Notes: a model not told the origin generated them from the sequence alone. 16,054 nt of DNA from CF-13 sp036782775 (GCA_036782775.1 DAIPYJ010000065.1:1-16054), one strand, 5' to 3'. Shown: positions 6,658 to 14,409, counted from the stretch's first letter. Translations and numbers: made by a program.

Positions 6658-7599
6658 CTATTCCACCAGCCGAAGACCGGCTTGAATGAATCCCATGATG
6701 GTTCCCGTCCTTCCCTCGTAGCTCGGGTCCGGTCGCTTGCCGCGCCGGTGCAACATCAGGTTGTAGCCGAGGATCGCCGCATATTTGTAATAGGTCAGTG
6801 CCAGCGTCCAGCGGAACTCGGCCGGATCGGCGCCGAACAAGGCGCAAACCGCATGCGGCGCCAGCCCCTTGGAAGCACCCCATCCGCGACCTCCGTCGTC
6901 GCCGCCCTGAAAGACGACGCACAGGCAGCAGAGGTCGAGCAGCGGCTGGCCGAGCTCGGCGATCTCCCAATCGAGCACTGCCGTCACCTGCTCCTGCACG
7001 AACAGCATGTTGCCGAAGTGATAGTCGCCGTGAACCAGCACCGGCGCGCGATCGGCAGGCAAGCCGGCAGCAAGTCGCCGGGCGAGCGCCGGCGCCTCAC
7101 CGGTCAGCTCGGCCGGAGCGCGTTCCATCAACCAGGTCCAGCGGCTGAGCTCGCCCTGCAGTGCAACCGCTGGTTCACCGCTGAGTCCGCTGGACTCCGG
7201 CGCAACGGACTGCAGGGCCTGCAAGACCTTGATCGCCGATTGCGCCAGCGCCATCGGATCGGCCCCGGCCGCCGCGGCGGCTTCGATTCGCTCGCCGGGC
7301 ATCGCCTCCATCAAAACAAAGGGCCGGCCATCCACCACGGGTTCCGCCGACATGGCGATGATGCCGGGCGCCGGAATGCCGCGCGCATGAAGCGCCTGCA
7401 TGAGGCGGCCCTGCCGCGGGATGTCAGCCGGCCCGGCGATCCGGGCGCCCGGTGGCGGCAGGCGGAGCACCGCGCGCCGCCCGTCGAGATCGACCCAGTA
7501 GGTGAAACCGGAGTGGCCCTCAGGAATCGGCCGTAGATCGATCACGCGCTCAGCAATGGCCCGCGCGAGGTCGCGGCGGATCTGTTCCTCGACGGTCAT
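6658..7599 (-). CDS. APH-family phosphotransferase (ACAD10/11 or LvaA-type acyl-CoA kinase)
   Basis: This 313-residue protein kinase-like fold phosphotransferase has the Brenner motif HGDYHFGN (190-197) with catalytic Asp192 and Asn197, and the metal-binding LDWE (209-212) in place of DFG. An N-lobe VLRLPPPG segment (44-51) matches phosphotransferases annotated next to acyl-CoA dehydrogenases rather than antibiotic kinases. In mammalian ACAD10/11 this domain is fused to the dehydrogenase; in Pseudomonas LvaA phosphorylates 4-hydroxyvaleryl-CoA before LvaC acts. The nearby ACAD of that subtype makes a hydroxyacyl-CoA kinase the best inference. The ATG overlaps the phosphatase stop (TAATG), so the two are coupled. 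Aminoglycoside resistance is unlikely given the context. Confidence 0.9.
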   Translation of the reverse strand: MTVEEQIRRDLARAIAERVIDLRPIPEGHSGFTYWVDLDGRRAVLRLPPPGARIAGPADIPRQGRLMQALHARGIPAPGIIAMSAEPVVDGRPFVLMEAMPGERIEAAAAAGADPMALAQSAIKVLQALQSVAPESSGLSGEPAVALQGELSRWTWLMERAPAELTGEAPALARRLAAGLPADRAPVLVHGDYHFGNMLFVQEQVTAVLDWEIAELGQPLLDLCCLCVVFQGGDDGGRGWGASKGLAPHAVCALFGADPAEFRWTLALTYYKYAAILGYNLMLHRRGKRPDPSYEGRTGTIMGFIQAGLRLVE

Positions 7600-8204
7600 T
7601 ACCGACTTCCGTTTCCCCCTCCCCCGCGTGTGGGCGAGGGGGCAGGGGGAGCGGGCCCTTCCAGGTGGGCGACATCGAATAACGTGCCGGCGACCCGTCG
7701 GCCGTCCTTGACGCGCAGGATGCTGACCCCCGTGAACGGCGGATAGAGTCGCAGGCTCCCAGGCTCCAGCCGCAAGACGTCGGCCAGGCAGTTGAGGATC
7801 GCGATCCCGTGACCGACCATGATCACGCGTTGCCCAGGGTGCGCCTTGGCTGCGGCGTCGACGGCAGCCCGCATCCGTTCGATGATCCCGTTCCTCGATT
7901 CGTCAAGCGAAATCTTTCCGCCGCTGAAGCTCGCCAGCGCTTCGCCAAGCCCTGGCTCGAGCCGAATCTCTTCGCTCAGCGCCCGAGCCGTCTCCTGGGC
8001 GCGGCGCGCCGGGCTGGCGTAAACCGCCGCCACCGGCAGACGCCCGACTCGCTCAGCCAGCCGCCGCGCCTGTTCCCGCCCAAGCGGGCTCAGCGGTGGA
8101 TCGTCGACCACCTCGAGGCCGTCATAGACATCGGCGTGCCGCACCAGCCAGATTTCGGTGACATCCTCGACGCCGAGCAGATATGACTGCTCGAGCGAGC
8201 GCAT
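7599..8204 (-). CDS. histidine phosphatase family protein (phosphoglycerate mutase-like)
   Basis: The ATG at 8204 gives 201 residues. The open frame continues upstream into the ACAD gene, but the family begins near VTEIWLVRHAD, and this start leaves a 25-base gap after the ACAD stop. Motifs seen: the phospho-accepting His in LVRHAD (20-25, His23), SPARRAQETA (64-73, second Arg at 68) and the second catalytic His in VGHGIAIL (His132). It should transfer or hydrolyse phosphate through a phosphohistidine. Its place between an ACAD and an APH kinase suggests work on a phosphorylated acyl-CoA intermediate or by-product, but no substrate can be read from the sequence. The last 20 or so residues (APPAPSPTRGGGGNGSR type) are encoded by a GC-rich repeat and are probably an acquired tail. 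The stop overlaps the kinase start. Confidence 0.88.
   Translation of the reverse strand: MRSLEQSYLLGVEDVTEIWLVRHADVYDGLEVVDDPPLSPLGREQARRLAERVGRLPVAAVYASPARRAQETARALSEEIRLEPGLGEALASFSGGKISLDESRNGIIERMRAAVDAAAKAHPGQRVIMVGHGIAILNCLADVLRLEPGSLRLYPPFTGVSILRVKDGRRVAGTLFDVAHLEGPAPPAPSPTRGGGGNGSR
7615..7649. repeat. GC-rich inverted repeat inside the 3' end of the phosphatase gene
   Basis: A C-run arm (CCCCCTCCCCCGC, 7615-7627) faces a G-run arm (GCGAGGGGGCAGGGGG, 7634-7649) across a short loop, giving an imperfect hairpin of about 13 bp. It resembles the elements at 2788-2881 and 10875-10894. Here it lies in frame and encodes the Pro/Gly-rich C-terminal tail of the phosphatase, ending 15 bp before the start codon of the kinase. 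Confidence 0.6.
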
Positions 8205-8229
8205 GGCACGGATGACGTCGTCCGCCGAA

Positions 8230-9456
8230 TCAGGGCGCGATCGGCTCACGCTTGTCGTACTTGCGCAGCTCCAGCCGCCCGATCTGGTTGCGATGGACCT
8301 CGTCCGGACCGTCGACGATGCGGACCGTCCGGGCGTAGGCATAGGCTTCCGCCAGCGGAAAGTCCTCGGACACGCCGGCCGCCCCATGTGCCTGGATTGC
8401 CCAGTCGAGCACGCGGCAGAGCATGTTGGGCGCCGCCACCTTGATCATCGCGATCTCGGCACGGGCCGCCTTGTTGCCGGCGCTGTCCATCTTGTAGGCG
8501 GCGTTCAACGTCAGCAGCCGGGCCTGGTCGATCAGGATGCGGGCTTCGGCGATGCGCTCCAGCCAGACGGACTGCTCGGCAAGCGGCCGGCCGAAGGCGA
8601 CGCGGCCGCTCAGCCGCCGGCACATCAGCTCGAGCGCCACCTCGGCAACGCCGATCAGGCGCATGCAGTGGTGAATGCGACCCGGGCCAAGCCTCGCCTG
8701 CGCGATTTCGAAGCCCCGTCCTTCACCGACCAGGATGTTCGCGACCGGCACGCGCACGTTGTCGAAGTCGACCTCGCCGTGCCCGTGCGGCGCGTCGTCG
8801 TAGCCAAAGACGGTCAGCGGGCGGAGGACACGGAGGCCTGGCGTGTCGCGCGGGACCAGCACCATCGATTGCTGCCGGTATCGGTCGGGGTTGGCTGCAT
8901 CCGTTTTCCCCATGAAGATGAAGATTTCGCAGCGCGGATCCATCGCGCCCGAGGTCCACCATTTGCGGCCGTTGATGACGTATTCATCGCCTTCGCGGCG
9001 GATCTGGCTCTCGATGTTCGTCGCATCTGATGAAGCGACCGCCGGCTCGGTCATGGCGAAGCCCGACCGAATCCGGCCATCCAGCAGCGGCCTCAGCCAT
9101 TGGGCCTTCTGCGCTTCGGTGCCGAAGCGCTCGAGGACTTCCATGTTGCCGGTGTCCGGCGCCGAGCAGTTGAAGACCTCGGGCGCCCAGTCGACGCGGC
9201 CCATGATCTCGCAGAGCGGCGCGTACTCGATGTTCGTCAGTCCCGCGCCTTCCGCCGATTCCGGCAGGAAGAGGTTCCACAACCCCGCCGCGCGCGCCTT
9301 GGCCTTCAGCTCCTCGACCACCGGGTTGGGCCGCCAGCGATCACCGTTGGCGCCTGCCTCGCGGTGGCGGCCCTGGTTGGGATAGACGAACTCGTCCATG
9401 AAGGCGCGCAGCTGTGCTTGCAACTGCGCGACCTTCGGCGAAAGCGCGAAGTCCAT
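8230..9456 (-). CDS. acyl-CoA dehydrogenase of the ACAD10/11 (LvaC-like) type
   Basis: This 408-residue flavoprotein has the family layout: N-terminal helices starting MDFALSPK, an FAMTEPAVASSDATNIE segment (133-149) contacting FAD and substrate, a beta domain, and the C-terminal QAHGAAGVSEDFPLA (355-369). The position of the usual catalytic Glu (YEG of medium-chain enzymes) reads VDGPDEVHR (381-389), so Asp382 takes its place. The DGPDEVH motif marks the ACAD10/11 and LvaC group, which process 4-phosphoacyl-CoA esters rather than do plain beta-oxidation. The ATG has AGGAGG (9467-9472) ten bases upstream. It begins a coupled unit with the phosphatase, kinase and SDR genes, and follows the transporter operon in the same direction. 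Confidence 0.93.
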   Translation of the reverse strand: MDFALSPKVAQLQAQLRAFMDEFVYPNQGRHREAGANGDRWRPNPVVEELKAKARAAGLWNLFLPESAEGAGLTNIEYAPLCEIMGRVDWAPEVFNCSAPDTGNMEVLERFGTEAQKAQWLRPLLDGRIRSGFAMTEPAVASSDATNIESQIRREGDEYVINGRKWWTSGAMDPRCEIFIFMGKTDAANPDRYRQQSMVLVPRDTPGLRVLRPLTVFGYDDAPHGHGEVDFDNVRVPVANILVGEGRGFEIAQARLGPGRIHHCMRLIGVAEVALELMCRRLSGRVAFGRPLAEQSVWLERIAEARILIDQARLLTLNAAYKMDSAGNKAARAEIAMIKVAAPNMLCRVLDWAIQAHGAAGVSEDFPLAEAYAYARTVRIVDGPDEVHRNQIGRLELRKYDKREPIAP

Positions 9457-9500
9457 GCTGTGCCGCCCTCCTCAGCGGCTCTGCCGATCGTAACGGGAGG

Positions 9501-9529
9501 CGGCCGGACCGCCGATGGCGGCCCGGCCG
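9501..9529 (-). terminator. strong hairpin after the solute-binding protein gene
   Basis: A 13-bp inverted repeat (arms 9501-9513 and 9517-9529, loop GAT) begins 7 bp beyond the TAA of the solute-binding protein gene. In minus-strand RNA every position pairs, with one G-U, while plus-strand RNA has an A-C mismatch, so it is best formed by the transporter transcript. No T-run follows, so it may stabilise the mRNA 3' end or partly terminate rather than be a full intrinsic terminator. The rest of the 79-bp gap before the ACAD gene shows only that gene's ribosome binding site. Confidence 0.55.
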
Positions 9530-9535
9530 GCGTCA

Positions 9536-10846
9536 TTAGGACGGAATCCCGTTGGTCGGCGGCGTCGCCGGCGTCCCGGAGTACTGCTTGATCGAGCCCG
9601 AATCGCTCGAGGTGTACACCGGGCCGTTTGTCGTCGCGGAGCCGTCCGCCGCGATGGTTGCGATCTGGACGCCAAGGTAGCCGAGATGGTTGTCCGAGGA
9701 GAAGCCGAACGGCGCCAGACCTGGACCGCCGGTCAGCTTCGTGTTTTGCAGCGTGTGCACGACGCTGTCCCGCGTCGGGTTCTGTCCGGCCTTCTTCATC
9801 AACTGCACGAAGGTGTAGGCGACACCCATGCCGTACAGGACGTTACCGTCCCAGGGCAGGCTGGAGATGTACTGGTCGTGGATCTGCTTGAAGAGCGTGA
9901 TCCAGGGATTCGACGAGTCACTGACCAGCGGCAGGTAGGAATCGGTCACCATGCCGGCGAGCAGCTGGCCGCCAACGGCGCCGTTGGAGAAATGCGTCAG
10001 CAAGCCGGTCAACGTCGGCGGGTCTGAGCCAACGTTGCTCACTACCCACAGCGGGTGATAGTTCAACTTCGCCGCCGTCAGCAACGCTAGCGCCGTAAAC
10101 GCCGGGATGCTGAAGGCTGCTACCACCTGGGCGCCGGATGCCTGCAAGGCGGCGATCGCCGGCCCGACGTTGATGTTCGTCACGTCGTAGGTCTGCTTGC
10201 TCGCCACCGTCGACGACGAGAGCTGCTGGTCCAGTCCCTTGACGCCGTCCTGTCCGAACTCATCGTTCTGATAGAAGTACCCGACCTTCTTGCCGGACTG
10301 GCTCTGATTGATGTACTGGCCGAGGATCTTGCCTTCGATGGTGTAGTCCGGCTGCCAGCCGAAGGTGAAGGGATACTTCGAAGGGTTGTTCCAGCAGTTA
10401 CAGCCGCTGGCGACGAAAAGGTCCGGGACCTTCTCCGAATTGAGGTAATCGATGACGGCCAGGTGGGTCGGCGTTCCGAGCGCGTTGAAGACCGCGAAGA
10501 CCTTGTCTTGGAGGACGAGCTTGCGCGTCTGGCTCGAGGTGTTCGTCGGGTTGTAGCCGTCGTCCAGGTACTCGTAGGTGATCTTCCGCCCGAAGATGCC
10601 GCCGTGCGTATTGACCCACTGGAAATAGGCATTCGCGGCCGGGGCGATCTCCGAGTATCCGGGGGCCGCCGGGCCGGTCAAGGGCTGCGTGCTCCCGATC
10701 TTGATCTCGCTGGCCGTGATCCCGGGAGCCGAGGCCGTGTTCGAACTGCCGCTGTTGCTCTGGCCGCACGCCGCCAGCAACGCGGCCGCGCAGACCATCG
10801 CAACCCGGCTCATCGCCGATGTCAGTCGCTTGTGTTGAACAGTCAA
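9536..10846 (-). CDS. ABC transporter solute-binding lipoprotein (branched-chain amino acid/amide type, LivJ/LivK-like)
   Basis: This 436-residue protein has a lipoprotein signal peptide with lipobox LAAC (24-27, lipidated Cys27), a Ser/Asn-rich spacer, then a type I periplasmic-binding fold beginning ITASEIKIGSTQPLTGPAA and running to about residue 420. It captures the ligand outside the membrane for LivH/LivM/LivG/LivF. The family binds branched-chain amino acids, amides, urea, aromatic acids and other carboxylates, so the fold alone does not give the ligand; the flanking CoA-ester genes point to a carboxylic acid. Start choice: a TTG at 10846 with AGGAGG (10852-10857) five bases upstream. 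A GCNCW cluster with two close cysteines lies at about residues 148-152. It is the last transporter gene, 64 bp after livM. Confidence 0.93.
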   Translation of the reverse strand: MTVQHKRLTSAMSRVAMVCAAALLAACGQSNSGSSNTASAPGITASEIKIGSTQPLTGPAAPGYSEIAPAANAYFQWVNTHGGIFGRKITYEYLDDGYNPTNTSSQTRKLVLQDKVFAVFNALGTPTHLAVIDYLNSEKVPDLFVASGCNCWNNPSKYPFTFGWQPDYTIEGKILGQYINQSQSGKKVGYFYQNDEFGQDGVKGLDQQLSSSTVASKQTYDVTNINVGPAIAALQASGAQVVAAFSIPAFTALALLTAAKLNYHPLWVVSNVGSDPPTLTGLLTHFSNGAVGGQLLAGMVTDSYLPLVSDSSNPWITLFKQIHDQYISSLPWDGNVLYGMGVAYTFVQLMKKAGQNPTRDSVVHTLQNTKLTGGPGLAPFGFSSDNHLGYLGVQIATIAADGSATTNGPVYTSSDSGSIKQYSGTPATPPTNGIPS

Positions 10847-10851
10847 TCCTT

Positions 10852-10857
10852 CCTCCT
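10852..10857 (-). promoter_or_regulatory. strong ribosome binding site that fixes a TTG start
   Basis: A perfect AGGAGG within AAAAGGAGGAAGGA stands five bases before the TTG at 10844-10846. It supports the rare start codon for the solute-binding protein and high expression of this subunit relative to the permease. Confidence 0.8.
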
Positions 10858-10874
10858 TTTCGACTTATGATCAC

Positions 10875-10894
10875 CCTTCCCCTCCGAGGGAAGG
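10875..10894. repeat. inverted repeat between livM and the solute-binding protein gene
   Basis: CCTTCCC (10875-10881) and GGGAAGG (10888-10894) form a perfect 7-bp stem with a 6-base loop, with further C-run/G-run flanks (CACCC at about 10872-10876 and GGGTG at about 10897-10901). It resembles the other GC-rich elements of the window. A hairpin here could protect or separate the permease message from that of the binding protein. Confidence 0.5.
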
Positions 10895-10910
10895 CAGGGT
10901 GGGGTCCGCC

Positions 10911-11990
10911 TCAGCCCCCCGCGGGATCGTCCCAATCCACCACCCCCTTCTGACTGGTTGGCCCTCCGGCAAACCGTGCGCGGGCGAGGGCGAGTAGGCG
11001 GCGGAGTCCGCCGTCGATGCCGTACGGCATGACCAGCATCGCGACCACCAGCACGGCGCCGTAAATCGCGAGCGGCAGGTTATTGCCGACCGAGCTTGGC
11101 AGGTTGAGGCCGCTGGCCATGCCGCTCGTCAGCGAGGGAATGAAGACCAGGATGAGCGATCCCCAGATAGCGCCGCTGAGCCGGCCCAGCCCGCCGATCA
11201 CGATCGCGCTCACCAGTTGCAGCGAGAGCGCAACGCCGAACCCAGCCGGTGCGGTCAGTCCGGACCAGTAGGCGAACAGCGAGCCGGCCAGCCCGGCGCA
11301 GGCGGAACTGACGATGAACGCCACCACCTGCGTCCGGGCGACGTTGATGCCGGCGAGCGAAGCGGCCGCCTCGTGGTCGCGCACCGCCTTGAAGCTTCGT
11401 CCCACCGAGCTCTGCAGTAAGTTGGCGAGCAGCACCATCGTGACCAGCGCGGCGATGATCGCGATCCAGGCGATCCAGCGCTCGGGGGGAAAGTCAGGCC
11501 CGAGCCAGGACGGCACGGACGATGGCGCCACCGTGATCCCCTCCTCGCCGCCGAAGAATCCGGCATAGCGAGTTGCGATCTGGGGCAATCCCACTGCGAG
11601 CGCCAGGGTTGCGCCCGCCAGGTAGGGACCGCGCAGGCGGGCGGCCGCGATCCCGAAGACCGCGCCCAGCAGCGAGGCGGTCGCGATCGCTGCTGCAAGC
11701 ACCAGGATCACCGGCAGGTCGTGACCGCGAAGCATCAGGGAGGTGGTATACGCGCCGATCGCCATCAGCGCGCCGTGACCCAACGACAGCTGGCCGTTGA
11801 CACCGGTCAACAGGTTCAGTCCGGCCGTGGCAATCACGAAAATCGCCACCGAAGCCAGGTTGTAATCGGTATAGGCGTCGATCTGCGAGGTGAGCAGGAG
11901 CAGGACAACGGCCGCGAGGAGTGCCAGGCCGAGGTGGCGGCTCAGGGTCGGCGTGACGAGCGGTCGCCAGCGAGCAAGCGCCAGGCTCAT
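10911..11990 (-). CDS. livM: branched-chain-amino-acid-type ABC transporter permease LivM
   Basis: This 359-residue membrane protein has about eight to ten hydrophobic segments. The LivM signature LLTGVNGQLSLGHGALMAIG (60-79) and the ATPase-contacting EAA loop GRSFKAVRDHEAAASLAGI (197-215) are both seen. With LivH it forms the heterodimeric channel of a HAAT-family importer. The ATG lies three bases beyond the livH stop, so the two are translated together. The hydrophilic C-terminal tail after about residue 330 is a little longer than usual. Substrate is not predictable from the permease. Confidence 0.94.
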   Translation of the reverse strand: MSLALARWRPLVTPTLSRHLGLALLAAVVLLLLTSQIDAYTDYNLASVAIFVIATAGLNLLTGVNGQLSLGHGALMAIGAYTTSLMLRGHDLPVILVLAAAIATASLLGAVFGIAAARLRGPYLAGATLALAVGLPQIATRYAGFFGGEEGITVAPSSVPSWLGPDFPPERWIAWIAIIAALVTMVLLANLLQSSVGRSFKAVRDHEAAASLAGINVARTQVVAFIVSSACAGLAGSLFAYWSGLTAPAGFGVALSLQLVSAIVIGGLGRLSGAIWGSLILVFIPSLTSGMASGLNLPSSVGNNLPLAIYGAVLVVAMLVMPYGIDGGLRRLLALARARFAGGPTSQKGVVDWDDPAGG

Positions 11991-11993
11991 CGG

Positions 11994-12872
11994 CTAGACA
12001 ACCCGGTGCGCCTGCCAGGCGAACAGGCCGCGCGGCCGCACCATGAGCACCGCGATCAGGATCACCAGCGCGCCGACGGTTTCGAGACTGGCGCCCAGGT
12101 AGCCTCCCACATAGCTGAGTGCGAACCCCATGACCAGGCCGCCGATCACCGCGCCTGGAGGGCTGTCGAGCCCGCCGAGAATCGCGCCGGTGAAGCCGAA
12201 GACGAGGACCTGGTCCATGTAGGTCGGGTACAGCAGCAGCGAGGGGGCGATCAGCACGCCGGCCATCGCGCCGACCAGCGAGGCAAGCCCCCAGCCAAGC
12301 GTCAGCATGCGGCCGACGCGAATGCCCAGCAGCCGAGCGACTTCGGCATTGAAGGCGGCGGCGCGCATCCGCAGTCCCAGGTCCGTCCGTTGGAACAGCA
12401 GCAGGAGGATCACCATCAACAGCAGCACGCAAATAAGCGCAAACAGATCGAAGAGCGAGAAGGGAATGTGCAGCGAACCAACCTGGATGCCGACGATTGA
12501 GAAGGCGGCGGGAAATGACCGGATCTGGCCGCCGAACAGCATCGGCGCGAGCGCCTCGAGAAAGAGCAAAACACCGAGCGTCAGGATGACGACGTTGAGC
12601 GGCGGCTTGGTCTCGACCGGCCTGACGAGGACCCGCTCCACGACGGCGCCGAGGAGCAAGCCACAAACCAGGGCAATCATGAAAGCAACCCAGTACGGTG
12701 CGCCCTGTTCCAGGCTGAAGAGCGCGAGATAGGTCGTGAACATCGCCATCGCGCCCTGGGCAAAGTTGACCACCTGGGTGGCGCGCCAGATCATCACCAG
12801 GGCAAGCGCCATGGCGGCGTAGATCGATCCTTCGGTCAGCCCGTTGAGCGTCAGGACGACAAATCGCTGCAT
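11994..12872 (-). CDS. livH: branched-chain-amino-acid-type ABC transporter permease LivH
   Basis: This 292-residue membrane protein opens with LTLNGLTEGSIYAAMALALVM-type helices and the VNFAQGAMAMF segment (35-45) typical of LivH. The EAA-like cytoplasmic loop GLRMRAAAFNAEVARLLGI (166-184) docks to the ATPases. Length is normal for LivH. AGGAGG stands five bases before the ATG, within the 15-base gap after livF. It pairs with LivM in the inner membrane. Confidence 0.94.
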   Translation of the reverse strand: MQRFVVLTLNGLTEGSIYAAMALALVMIWRATQVVNFAQGAMAMFTTYLALFSLEQGAPYWVAFMIALVCGLLLGAVVERVLVRPVETKPPLNVVILTLGVLLFLEALAPMLFGGQIRSFPAAFSIVGIQVGSLHIPFSLFDLFALICVLLLMVILLLLFQRTDLGLRMRAAAFNAEVARLLGIRVGRMLTLGWGLASLVGAMAGVLIAPSLLLYPTYMDQVLVFGFTGAILGGLDSPPGAVIGGLVMGFALSYVGGYLGASLETVGALVILIAVLMVRPRGLFAWQAHRVV

Positions 12873-12887
12873 CCAGCCTCCTCGCCG

Positions 12888-13595
12888 TCAGAACCCCAGG
12901 TAGGCATGGCGCAAGCCCTCTTCGGACGCCAACCGCTTGGCGGAGTCGCGGGCGACCACCCGACCAAGTGAGAGCACGACCGCCTCGTCGGCGACCGAAA
13001 GCGCGCTGCGGGCGTTCTGCTCGATCAGCAGGACGGTGAGCCGCCGGTCTTTCACCAGTTCCTTGATGCGGGCCATGATCTGGGTCAGGACGCGGCTGGC
13101 GAGACCGAGGGACGGTTCGTCGAGCAGCAGCAGCCGCGGGCGCGCGGCCAGGGCACGCGCGATCGACAGCATCTGGCGTTCGCCGCCGGAGAGCGTCACC
13201 GCCGGCAGGTGACGGCGTTCCGCCAGCGGTTTGAAGAGTGCATAGGCTTCAGTCAGCGCCGCGCGGCGATCATCTCGATCGCGACGCCAGAGCCCGCCCA
13301 GCCGCAGATTCTCTTCCACGGTCAGCTCCGCCAGAACGCCGCGCCCTTCGGGCACGTGACCGATGCCGGAGCGTGAGATCGTCTCCGGGGCAAGCCGCGA
13401 GATCTCCTTGCCATCGAAGCGGATCGAGCCGCTGCGGGGCCGGACCAGTCCCGAGATGGTGCGGACCAGCGTCGTCTTCCCCGCGCCGTTGGCGCCGAGC
13501 ACCGCCATGATCGACCCCTCCGCGACCTTGAACGAGACCGCCTCGAGCGCGACCACCGGTCCGTAGGCAACGGTAAGGTCGGCGATCTCAAGCAC
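12888..13595 (-). CDS. livF: ABC transporter ATP-binding protein LivF
   Basis: This 235-residue ATPase has Walker A GANGAGKT (34-41), the LivF-type VPEGRGV after the Q-loop position (81-87), signature LSGGE (135-139), Walker B LLLLDEP (155-161) and the LivF-characteristic Gln (IEQN) where other ABC ATPases have the switch His. The GTG start overlaps the livG stop by 8 bases (GTGCTTGA), showing tight coupling with its partner ATPase. It energises import on the cytoplasmic face. Confidence 0.95.
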   Translation of the reverse strand: MLEIADLTVAYGPVVALEAVSFKVAEGSIMAVLGANGAGKTTLVRTISGLVRPRSGSIRFDGKEISRLAPETISRSGIGHVPEGRGVLAELTVEENLRLGGLWRRDRDDRRAALTEAYALFKPLAERRHLPAVTLSGGERQMLSIARALAARPRLLLLDEPSLGLASRVLTQIMARIKELVKDRRLTVLLIEQNARSALSVADEAVVLSLGRVVARDSAKRLASEEGLRHAYLGF

Positions 13596-14373
13596 TGGCG
13601 CCGCCCTCCGCGCTGCGCACGACTTCGCCGAGATAGGCAGCGCTGACCTCGGGATTGCCGCGAATCTGCTCCGGCGTGCCGGATGCGATCACCCGGCCGA
13701 AGTTCAGCACCGTGATCCGTTGCGAGATCGACATGACCAGGTCCACGTGATGCTCGACGACCACGACGCTCATCCGCTCTCGGAGACGTCTGACCAGGGC
13801 GGCGAGGCGCTCGATCTCCCGCGCCGAAAGACCGCTCGCCGGCTCATCGAGCAAGATCAGCTCCGGCTGTGCCATCAGGGCGCGCGCGATGATCACCCGT
13901 TTCTGCACGCCGTAGGGAAGCGCACCGGGAACCGCATCGGCCATCGAGGCAATGCCCAGCTCCTCGAGTACTTTGATGGCGGCTTCCCGCAAGCGGAGTT
14001 CGGCGCGATCGGCGCGCGGCATCGCCAGCAGCGAGGTGAAGAAATTCGGCCGGGTGCGCGTCCCGAGCATCACGTTTTCGAGCACGGTCAGCCCGGGCCA
14101 GAGTCCCAGCCCCTGGAGGGTGCGCGCGATTCCCAGGCGTGCTAGCTGGTGGGGCGCCGTGCCGAGCAGGGCGCGACCGTGATAACGGATGGACCCACCG
14201 ACCGGGCGGACGAAGCCGCAGATGGCATTGAAGAGCGTCGTCTTGCCGGCGCCGTTGGGCCCGATGACGCCGTGAACCTCGTTGGCCGCAACCTGCAAGG
14301 AGACATGATCGAGCGCCAGCACTCCCCCGAAGCGCACGGTGAGATCCGCGACGTCAAGCGTCGGCTGCTCCAC
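13588..14373 (-). CDS. livG: ABC transporter ATP-binding protein LivG
   Basis: This 261-residue ATPase has Walker A GPNGAGKT (38-45), Q-loop ARTLQ (Gln87), a LivG-type signature in the degenerate form LPYGVQKR (152-159, usually LSYGQQR), Walker B LILLDEP (172-178) and switch His208 (VEHH). It is the first gene of the transporter operon. The GTG start gives a normal N-terminus; GAGGG lies a few bases upstream. A TTGACA promoter and a palindromic operator lie within 70 bp upstream, just after the tetR stop, so it can be transcribed independently of tetR. Confidence 0.95.
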   Translation of the reverse strand: MEQPTLDVADLTVRFGGVLALDHVSLQVAANEVHGVIGPNGAGKTTLFNAICGFVRPVGGSIRYHGRALLGTAPHQLARLGIARTLQGLGLWPGLTVLENVMLGTRTRPNFFTSLLAMPRADRAELRLREAAIKVLEELGIASMADAVPGALPYGVQKRVIIARALMAQPELILLDEPASGLSAREIERLAALVRRLRERMSVVVVEHHVDLVMSISQRITVLNFGRVIASGTPEQIRGNPEVSAAYLGEVVRSAEGGASA

Positions 14374-14390
14374 CCTTGCCCTCTTTGCTC

Positions 14391-14406
14391 CCTAACGAGC
14401 GTTCGT
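14391..14406. promoter_or_regulatory. predicted TetR operator at the liv promoter
   Basis: CCTAACGAGCGTTCGT matches, at 14 of 16 positions, the reverse complement of the palindrome at 15089-15104. It lies immediately downstream of the predicted -10 box, over the expected transcription start, a position typical for repression. It is 18-33 bp upstream of the livG start codon. Confidence 0.65.
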
Positions 14407-14409
14407 CAG

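Noticed and set aside
6658..7599. Aminoglycoside resistance kinase
   Set aside because: The APH fold is shared, but the coupled neighbours (ACAD, SDR, phosphatase) and sequence character fit the acyl-CoA-linked phosphotransferases.
8205..8387. Longer N-terminus for the histidine phosphatase, starting inside the ACAD gene
   Set aside because: The extra 61 residues are Arg/Ser-rich out-of-frame ACAD sequence. The family fold begins just before LVRHAD, so the ATG at 8204 is preferred.
9484..9499. A possible third TetR operator before the ACAD gene (ACGATCG core)
   Set aside because: Only about 10 of 16 positions match and the palindrome arms are lost; CGATCG cores are common in GC-rich DNA.
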